From Lachnospiraceae bacterium (lineage in GTDB: Bacteria; Bacillota; Clostridia; Lachnospirales; Lachnospiraceae): 9,022 bases of DNA. This document shows, in pieces, positions 1-4,038 of this stretch. The translations under genes and the position numbers were made by a program. The stretch is from the NCBI GenBank assembly GCA_017476305.1, contig JAFVAA010000221.1:1-9022 (forward strand). Reading direction: 5' to 3'. The stretch's first letter is position 1. The number at the start of each line of letters is the position of its first letter. A model generated the notes under the pieces. It ran no database searches, was not told the origin of the DNA, and saw nothing but the letters and a program-made list of their open reading frames with translations.

Positions 1-350
1 CTGGCACCGTCATTGATATGAGCCTGTGCCTTTTCCTTTGATGTATAGAAGCCTGAGCACTCTAAAACTACATCTACGCCAAGATCCTTCCATGGGCAAT
101 TATTTGCATCCGGCTCAGCATAAATCTTGATGGTCTTTCCATCTACCGTAATGGAATCCTCACCTGCGGAAACTGTATCAGCCTTCTCATATTTACCCTG
201 TGATGAATCATACTTCAAAAGATGAGCAAGCATCTTAGGGCTTGTCAAATCGTTAATAGCTACTACTTCATAACCCTCTGCACCAAACATCTGTCTGAAC
301 GCAAGACGTCCGATACGACCAAAACCATTGATTGCAACTTTCACTGCCAT
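1..350 (-). CDS. gap: Glyceraldehyde-3-phosphate dehydrogenase, N-terminal part (cut by window edge)
   Basis: NAD-dependent glycolytic enzyme of the cytoplasm that oxidises glyceraldehyde-3-phosphate to 1,3-bisphosphoglycerate. Translation of the minus strand from the ATG at 350-348 gives [18 protein letters not shown], with the Rossmann dinucleotide motif G9-x-G11-x-x-G14 and the acidic D34 (VVAIND) typical of NAD-preferring enzymes. Near residues 97-116 the conserved [13 protein letters not shown]...GA block is visible. Only 116 full codons of an expected ~335-340 are present, so the catalytic cysteine domain lies outside the window; nothing suggests damage. The start is supported by AGGAGG at 365-360, nine bases upstream. 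It appears to be transcribed on its own from the promoter at 523-551. Class I gap is a very secure call; whether this is a gapA-type or a second paralogue cannot be seen. Confidence 0.96.
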   Translation of the reverse strand, partial: MAVKVAINGFGRIGRLAFRQMFGAEGYEVVAINDLTSPKMLAHLLKYDSSQGKYEKADTVSAGEDSITVDGKTIKIYAEPDANNCPWKDLGVDVVLECSGFYTSKEKAQAHINDGA

Positions 351-413
351 TTTAAAAATCCTCCTAAAAATGTTATATATTTTGTCACAGAAAGAAATTC
401 CCACATACCGGAA

Positions 414-541
414 GTGTCAGATTTGATAAAACCTGCCTGCCCCATTCTGAATTTCTTCCGTAACAAGTAACCATATTTTACTGGAACTGCTAAAAATTTA
501 CATTTCTAACACTTCAAATACTATTGTAATAAATCTGACAC
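414..541. repeat. Separated 11-bp inverted repeat flanking the gap transcription start
   Basis: GTGTCAGATTT at 414-424 is the exact reverse complement of AAATCTGACAC at 531-541. The second arm lies inside the spacer between the -35 and -10 boxes of the gap promoter, the first arm inside the leader about 95 bases downstream of the predicted start site. The arms are 106 bases apart, too far for a simple hairpin terminator; a pair of operator half-sites or chance are both possible. No known regulator motif was recognised. Confidence 0.4.
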
Positions 542-551
542 AAAATTTCAA
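523..551 (-). promoter_or_regulatory. Sigma-A-type promoter of gap
   Basis: Minus-strand reading gives TTGAAA (551-546), a 17-base spacer and TACAAT (528-523), each hexamer matching the consensus at five of six positions with ideal spacing. Transcription would begin near 516, leaving a leader of about 165 bases before the gap ATG. Assigned by eye only; no other candidate in 351-652 is as good. Confidence 0.6.
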
Positions 552-652
552 GATGATTTTTCACTTTCTATCAACTATTTCACATCATTTTCGTATTTTT
601 TCTGCCCAAATTCCCCTTTTGTATCATTTTTCTGATATCTTATCCGATTTTC

Positions 653-1381
653 CTATTTCGATACATCAAACCGCATAAACCGTTTCTGAAATTCCGTCCA
701 TTTCCTTCTGGCGACCGGAAGCTTTCTCCCGCCTCCTATGACCACCTGATGCCTGCCTGCTAAAATTTCTGAGACATGCGATAAATTCACCAGATAGCTT
801 TTATGAATCCGGAAAAAAGAGCCTCCAAAGAGCTTTTTCTCCCACCAAAGAAGACTTTCTTCACTAAAATACGTCTCCTCCTCTGTATAAATCTTACTCT
901 CCCCTAAATACGCCTCCATATACAGGATTTCCTTCGTAGGAATAGACAGCAGTCTGCTTTTCTGTTTTATCTGTACAGCATGTATGCCCCCTAATTCCCG
1001 CAGACAATCCTCCATATTTTCTATCAGTTCCTGCCGGATCAGCGGTTTTGTCATAAAACGGAACGCACGCACCCGGTATCCTTCCTTATAGCGTTTTTCA
1101 TAAGCTGTCACGATGAGCACCAGGGTTTCCGGATATGCTTCATGGATTTTTTCCGTCCATAAAATGCCATCTTCCTCTTGTTCTCCAAACTCCAAATCCA
1201 TAAACAGAATATGCACCGTATCTGATTTCATATAATCGTAAACTTCAGAGGGCGTTCCGAACTTCGTAATCCGGTATGCATACTCGCTTTTTGCAAAAAA
1301 ATCCTCCAAAGCTTTCTCCAACTCCATAATTGTCTGAGGCTGATCATCACACAGCACAATATTTAACGCTACATCACTCAT
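653..1381 (-). CDS. LytTR-family response regulator (AgrA/LytR type)
   Basis: DNA-binding response regulator of 242 residues, acting in the cytoplasm as the output partner of the adjacent histidine kinase. Residues 1-~120 form a receiver domain: acidic pair D12-D13 (LCDDQ), phosphoacceptor D62 (FMDLEF), switch T92 (VTAYE) and the conserved K112-P113 (FMTKPL). Residues ~137-239 form a LytTR DNA-binding domain, recognised by the pattern LLSIPTKEILYMEA, FFRIHKSYLVNLSHV near 191-205 and the C-terminal RRKWTEF. The length is standard for the family. The start has a GTAGGA element six to ten bases upstream, and the ORF begins 17 bases after the kinase stop codon, so the two are almost certainly one transcript. 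All key residues are present, in contrast to the broken kinase. LytTR regulators bind tandem direct repeats; candidates lie at 2694-2780 in front of the operon. Confidence 0.93.
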   Translation of the reverse strand: MSDVALNIVLCDDQPQTIMELEKALEDFFAKSEYAYRITKFGTPSEVYDYMKSDTVHILFMDLEFGEQEEDGILWTEKIHEAYPETLVLIVTAYEKRYKEGYRVRAFRFMTKPLIRQELIENMEDCLRELGGIHAVQIKQKSRLLSIPTKEILYMEAYLGESKIYTEEETYFSEESLLWWEKKLFGGSFFRIHKSYLVNLSHVSEILAGRHQVVIGGGRKLPVARRKWTEFQKRFMRFDVSK

Positions 1382-1398
1382 AATTTCCTACCATCCTT

Positions 1399-1809
1399 CT
1401 AAATCGGCAAATAAATCTGCATCCGGAAGCTGCCCTTTTCCAAATCCTCTGTCTGCTCAAACTCCCCCGTATACTTTTCTGCAACTTCTTTGATTTTTTT
1501 CAGTCCATGCCCATGATTTCTGTCACTATTTTCCGCTTTTTCCCGTTCCACATTCTCATTTTTCTTTGTCTGATTCGTAACACAAATGGAAAAAAACTGT
1601 TCTCCTCCCTGGAAACGGATCACCAGCTCATTTTCCTCTTCTAAAAGATTCGCTCCCTTTATTGCATTTGACAGCATATTGGAAAACACGGTACACAGAT
1701 CCATGGCAGATACAGAAACTATTTCCGGCAGCCTCCCATATACCACAGGCTTCACATACGCACTGCAGGTATGGGAAATACCATAGTTTAAAACGGAATC
1801 AATGATCAC
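1399..1809 (-). CDS. Kinase fragment: GHKL ATPase half
   Basis: This is the C-terminal open piece of the broken kinase, 136 codons if read from the GTG at 1809, although no good RBS precedes it, so separate translation is doubtful. It carries the ATP-binding landmarks of the HATPase family used by AgrC-like kinases: the IIDSVLN helix, an N-box NMLSNAIKGA near residues 44-53 of the fragment, and a G-box HGHGLKKIKEVAEKYTG near residues 99-115. The end of the domain (SFRMQIYLPI) is normal. The frame upstream of 1809 stays open through GVRIYFSGN to the G-run, which shows that it was once continuous with the sensor half. TAG at 1401-1399 is followed by the regulator start 17 bases later. Confidence 0.8.
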   Translation of the reverse strand: MIIDSVLNYGISHTCSAYVKPVVYGRLPEIVSVSAMDLCTVFSNMLSNAIKGANLLEEENELVIRFQGGEQFFSICVTNQTKKNENVEREKAENSDRNHGHGLKKIKEVAEKYTGEFEQTEDLEKGSFRMQIYLPI

Positions 1810-1829
1810 ATTTCCCGAAAAATAAATCC

Positions 1830-2555
1830 TTACCCCTGTAAATAATCATCTACCAGATCCTTAAAATAGACTTTTAATTCTGAAAGCTCTTCCCTTTCAA
1901 TCAGCTCCTGCATACATAAAAAATGGTTTTTGATATCATGCCGGAACTTTCGAAGCTCTTTATCCATCAGATCCAGATTCTGATAGTAGCTAAGCTGCTG
2001 CCTCGAAAGAAACGCATTCTCATCCTCCCACTCCTGCATCTGCTTGATAAACTTCTCTACAAAGTAAGAAATCACCACCGACATAATCCCATATAGTAAA
2101 AAGATTACGATGCGGAACAATGCACTTTCAAAAGCCCCTTCCCCTGTAAAATACCGCTCCCTGTAAACGATATGACCGATTACCGCCAAAACAAAATAGC
2201 AGGACAGATTAAAAACCATGTACTTGAAATCAAATACAAACAGAATAAAGATGAGAAACAAAAAAGTACAGCCCCAGGTATAATTATCCGGAAACAGAAA
2301 GGTGATAAAGGCATACTGCATCAATAAAATGAAAGCCACATATCCTTTGATAATCGGAAAAAATTTTTCAGAAGTGATTTTTCCTCTTCTTTCATGTTTC
2401 CACAAAAGGAAGGCAATCAAAATATACAAAAGATGGCTTGCATCAAATAAAAAGAGAATTTCCCAGGAGGTCTGTCCGTAGGATCCCCTATATCTGCAGA
2501 AGGTATACCATATCCCCGCGCTAAGACACGCAAAGGGTGTCAAAAAAGCAGACAC
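1830..2555 (-). CDS. Kinase fragment: membrane sensor and phosphoacceptor half
   Basis: This is the open piece of the broken kinase between the two frameshifts; it lacks the true N-terminus (17 codons upstream in another frame) and any start at 2555 is a GTG without a clear RBS. In repaired numbering, hydrophobic helices lie near residues 8-31, 44-65, 81-101, 105-123, 125-144 and 157-182, a six-helix sensor as in AgrC/HPK10 kinases. A linker of coiled-coil character (EWEDENAFLSRQQLSYY) leads to the dimerisation/phosphoacceptor helix with RKFRHDIKNH, phospho-accepting His at 219. The fragment ends 22 residues after the H-box region at VDDYLQG. Without the ATPase half it cannot autophosphorylate. 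No extracellular sensor domain is evident, so the loops or the membrane bundle would be the ligand site; no ligand can be named. Confidence 0.8.
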   Translation of the reverse strand: MSAFLTPFACLSAGIWYTFCRYRGSYGQTSWEILFLFDASHLLYILIAFLLWKHERRGKITSEKFFPIIKGYVAFILLMQYAFITFLFPDNYTWGCTFLFLIFILFVFDFKYMVFNLSCYFVLAVIGHIVYRERYFTGEGAFESALFRIVIFLLYGIMSVVISYFVEKFIKQMQEWEDENAFLSRQQLSYYQNLDLMDKELRKFRHDIKNHFLCMQELIEREELSELKVYFKDLVDDYLQG

Positions 2556-2648
2556 AGATAAACGGTATCCCAGTATTTCTTCATCACATTCATATCATTT
2601 CCTCCATACGACTTTCCATCCTTTCGAAAGAATATTTTCCCTTTCTCT

Positions 2649-2676
2649 ATTTTACACAAACTGATTTTCTTTTCAA
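2649..2676 (-). promoter_or_regulatory. Candidate promoter of the kinase-regulator operon
   Basis: The minus strand reads TTGAAA (2676-2671), a 16-base spacer and TAAAAT (2654-2649); each box matches five of six consensus positions. It would start transcription near 2642, about 50 bases before the kinase ATG at 2593. The 26-bp dyad at 2703-2728 lies just upstream of the -35 box, so control from that site is possible. Confidence 0.5.
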
Positions 2677-2702
2677 GCAAAATATCCCCACACACAGTTG
2701 TC

Positions 2703-2728
2703 ACAGTTTACACGCATGTGTAAACTGT
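2703..2728. repeat. Perfect 11-bp dyad in the divergent control region
   Basis: ACAGTTTACAC at 2703-2713 pairs exactly with GTGTAAACTGT at 2718-2728 around a four-base centre (GCAT). There is no T-run on either side, so it does not look like a terminator; it reads like an operator for a dimeric regulator. Each arm begins with ACAGTT, the core that LytTR-type regulators such as AgrA recognise, so the dyad may be two LytTR half-sites in opposite orientation. Confidence 0.6.
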
Positions 2729-2745
2729 AACCATTCGTATAAGCA

Positions 2746-2780
2746 TGACCGTTTAACAGAAATTTTGACCGTTGCACAGA
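2746..2780 (+). promoter_or_regulatory. Tandem direct repeat, probable LytTR regulator binding site
   Basis: TGACCGTTTAACAGA (2746-2760) is repeated as TGACCGTTGCACAGA (2766-2780), 13 of 15 positions identical, with a period of 20 bases or about two helical turns. LytTR regulators (AgrA, ComE, PlnC-type) bind pairs of ~9-bp direct repeats with an ACnGTT-like core spaced about 21-22 bases and placed just upstream of a weak -35 region. Here the repeats would centre near -72 and -52 relative to the rightward promoter. Further ACAGTT cores occur at 2694-2699 and 2703-2708. Binding itself is inferred. Confidence 0.6.
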
Positions 2781-2786
2781 TTACAT

Positions 2787-2815
2787 AAGCATTCCACCCA
2801 AATTTTTATTATAAT
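2787..2815 (+). promoter_or_regulatory. Activator-dependent rightward promoter
   Basis: A perfect TATAAT lies at 2810-2815, but the region 17 bases upstream (2787-2792, AAGCAT) bears no resemblance to TTGACA. A good -10 with no -35, directly behind the tandem repeat at 2746-2780, is the usual layout of a promoter that needs a bound activator. Transcription would begin near 2822 and give a leader of about 100 bases before the ATG at 2922. Confidence 0.5.
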
Positions 2816-2909
2816 AAAAGCATCTATATTTCTGCTTTCCGCGTTCATAAAATTTAAAATCGACGCGAAAGAAATCGTAATACGGAAAATCAAAAATATT
2901 TTACTACCT

Positions 2910-2914
2910 GGAGG
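2910..2914 (+). promoter_or_regulatory. Strong ribosome binding site of the rightward small gene
   Basis: GGAGG lies seven bases before the ATG at 2922-2924. It shows that the short plus-strand frame has a genuine translation start and is not a chance ORF. Confidence 0.7.
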
Positions 2915-2921
2915 ATTGATT

Positions 2922-2996
2922 ATGGAGAAGAAAAAAACTGCTTTTGACGTGTATTTATCCGTGGTGTTCAAATGGGGGCTGATCAAAAATCGCTGA
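2922..2996 (+). CDS. Possible 24-residue peptide (alternative reading of the remnant's 5' end)
   Basis: As it stands, the sequence encodes a complete 24-residue peptide with a strong RBS: a cationic start (MEKKK), a hydrophobic middle (YLSVVFKWGLI) and a basic end (KNR). In bacteriocin and quorum circuits of the HPK10/LytTR class, a short peptide gene next to the kinase and regulator, behind tandem repeats, is the inducer. This peptide has no cysteine for an AgrD-type ring and no double-glycine leader. The chemotaxis-like frame running on downstream makes a damaged longer gene the simpler explanation. Confidence 0.25.
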   Translation: MEKKKTAFDVYLSVVFKWGLIKNR

Positions 2997-3138
2997 TGGA
3001 ATTCAACAGGAAAACGGCGAATTTGCAAATATTGCAGATATGGTACAGAACAGCGCAGAGCAGGTGATCGTCATCTCCTCCCAGATTGATACCATTAACA
3101 CAATGATCAATGAACTGGAAGGACTTTTAGAAAATTAA
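2922..3138 (+). pseudogene. Frameshifted small gene with a chemotaxis-receptor-like C-terminus
   Basis: Translation from the ATG at 2922 gives MEKKKTAFDVYLSVVFKWG and stops at TGA 2994-2996. In another frame, open from 2983 to TAA at 3136-3138, the sequence continues SKIADGIQQENGEFANIA, then NSAEQVIVISSQIDTINTMI and ELEGLLEN. That heptad pattern resembles the last helix of the cytoplasmic coiled coil of methyl-accepting chemotaxis proteins. Removing one A from the run at 2985-2989 (or adding one base each to the G-run 2974-2978 and that A-run) would join the two into a protein of about 71-72 residues. An intact receptor would need hundreds of residues and a signalling hairpin, which are absent, so this is either an internally deleted receptor gene or a small coiled-coil protein with a frameshift. 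It is the only plus-strand unit and is the probable target of the LytTR regulator. The family call is tentative. Confidence 0.55.
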
Positions 3139-3227
3139 AGAGAGAGAGCAGAGGAAAGAGGAGACGGGATCAGGGAGAAGATGGGCTCAAAAAGAAGGGA
3201 TGTAAAAAGAAGAGGGAACAAAAAAGA
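3139..3227 (+). other. Purine-rich spacer
   Basis: Nearly all bases of the plus strand here are A or G, beginning with five AG repeats (3139-3148) directly after the TAA at 3138 and running to the terminator. No RBS-started gene with family resemblance is visible; the frame starting at 3181 runs across the terminator and antisense to nrdG. Confidence 0.5.
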
Positions 3228-3271
3228 TACCAAAGCATGTTCCAGAAAACAAATGCTTTGGTACCTTTTTT
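3220..3271. terminator. Bidirectional intrinsic terminator between nrdG and the rightward remnant
   Basis: TACCAAAGCAT (3228-3238) pairs with ATGCTTTGGTA (3253-3263) around a 14-base loop, an 11-bp stem. It is flanked by six A at 3220-3225 and six T at 3266-3271, so the transcript has a U-run after the stem in either direction. It lies about 30 bases past the nrdG stop codon on the minus strand and about 90 bases past the end of the plus-strand remnant, so it serves converging transcripts. Confidence 0.9.
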
Positions 3272-3299
3272 ATATTCTTACTCATAAAGCTGCAACAAT

Positions 3300-3929
3300 C
3301 TATATATTTTCACGAACCAATACGGTCTTCTCCTCTTTTGGCCGCCTGATAATCTTTCTGTTGATGAAAAAATACTGCTTCTCCTTCGTCATGATCTCTT
3401 TTTCATATGCAGAATGCCATAGCTTCAGCTGTCCCTTTTCCAAAGATTCCTGCACAAGAATAATTCTCTGATTCGAAGAACCGCGAAATGCCAGCTTCAA
3501 ATTTTTCTTTTCTATCTCAAACTCTCCATCGACCAAAACATCAATATAAGACAGAAGCTCTCTGGTTCCTTCCCACTCTTTCATCATGTAACCCTTTACA
3601 TCCTTCTCAAAATCATATCCGGTATAGCACCACAGGTTTTTCTCCGGATAGACCTCCTTCACTCTCTTCACCAAAGGTAAAAGCGCAATCTGATTACAGT
3701 GCTCCAGGGGATCTCCCCCTAAAAGAGTCAGACCTTTGATATAGGAAGGCTCCAGATAACCGATAATTTCTTTAATCGTCTCCTCCGTAAACGGCTTTCC
3801 ATAGCCAAAATCCCATGTCTCCGGATTAAAACACTCTTTACAGTGATGCGTACATCCACTGACAAAAAGCGATACCCTCACTCCCGGACCATTCGCCACA
3901 TCATATTGCTTGATATCTGCGTAATTCAT
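3300..3929 (-). CDS. nrdG: Anaerobic ribonucleoside-triphosphate reductase activating protein (radical SAM)
   Basis: This is the cytoplasmic activase that uses a [4Fe-4S] cluster and S-adenosylmethionine to place the glycyl radical on NrdD. The product has 209 residues. The cluster motif C26-x3-C30-x2-C33 (SGCTHHCKECFNP) is followed by W39 of the conserved NPETWDF, and GGDPL at 71-75 is the SAM-contacting GGEP-type motif. The core ends near residue 170; a further ~35 residues, rich in lysine and arginine, form an extension longer than many NrdG proteins. The start has GGGGGAG four bases upstream of the ATG. It lies 109 bases downstream of nrdD on the same strand with no convincing terminator between them, so cotranscription is likely, and the bidirectional terminator follows its stop codon. 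The identification is secure from the motif set together with the neighbour. Confidence 0.95.
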   Translation of the reverse strand: MNYADIKQYDVANGPGVRVSLFVSGCTHHCKECFNPETWDFGYGKPFTEETIKEIIGYLEPSYIKGLTLLGGDPLEHCNQIALLPLVKRVKEVYPEKNLWCYTGYDFEKDVKGYMMKEWEGTRELLSYIDVLVDGEFEIEKKNLKLAFRGSSNQRIILVQESLEKGQLKLWHSAYEKEIMTKEKQYFFINRKIIRRPKEEKTVLVRENI

Positions 3930-4038
3930 CTTACTCCCCCTGATTCATACTATTTTCCTATTCTAATCCATCCCAAAACCAGTATACCAAACCTGCAAAC
4001 CACCATCCATTGCAGTCGGTCAGCTTTTCTATATCCTT

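Larger units (their letters stand above)
351..652. other. AT-rich intergenic region between gap and the response regulator
   Basis: This 302-base stretch holds the gap RBS (360-365), the gap leader and promoter, and an 11-base inverted repeat (414-424 with 531-541). No gene with a credible start, RBS and family resemblance is visible on either strand, and no clear hairpin-plus-T-run terminator follows the regulator stop codon at 653-655, so transcription from the two-component operon could read toward gap. Confidence 0.6.
1399..2593 (-). pseudogene. AgrC-like membrane histidine kinase broken by two -1 frameshifts
   Basis: This is the sensor kinase gene of the two-component operon. The natural start is the ATG at 2593-2591 preceded by GGAGG (2605-2601) at seven bases. 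It reads MNVMKKYWDTVYLCLLF and then hits TGA at 2542-2540, directly after a run of six T (plus-strand A at 2542-2547). Restoring one T joins it to the long frame that begins LTPFACLSAGIW, completing the first membrane helix. A second break follows GGGG (plus-strand C at 1833-1836), where TAA at 1832-1830 stops translation; restoring one G joins the frame ending VDDYLQG to one reading VRIYFSGNVIIDSVLNYG, which contains the canonical GN..iD..LN motif of GHKL kinases. The repaired protein would be 398 residues with six membrane helices, H-box, N-box and G-box, normal for the AgrC class. Mutation, homopolymer sequencing error and -1 recoding all remain possible. Confidence 0.85.

Noticed and set aside
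2822..2921. c-di-GMP (GEMM) riboswitch in the leader of the chemotaxis-like remnant
   Set aside because: GACGCGAAAG recalls part of the GEMM core, but the partner CAAACC element and the tetraloop-receptor stems are absent; only an imperfect stem (CTTTCCGCGT with ACGCGAAAG) is visible.
2594..2921. agrD- or agrB-like gene beside the kinase
   Set aside because: No frame with a cysteine-containing AgrD peptide or a membrane protease is present; only regulatory sequence was found.
2753..3028. Minus-strand 91-codon frame across the divergent region
   Set aside because: It covers the tandem repeats, the rightward promoter and the remnant start; there is no RBS and no family resemblance.
3181..3471. 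96-codon plus-strand frame after the purine tract
   Set aside because: It runs through the bidirectional terminator and then antisense to nrdG; its basic start merely reflects purine-rich DNA, and it has no family resemblance.
3993..4015. 6-bp hairpin CTGCAA/TTGCAG between nrdD and nrdG as a terminator
   Set aside because: The stem is short, the loop is 11 bases and no T-run follows; nrdD and nrdG are better treated as one operon.
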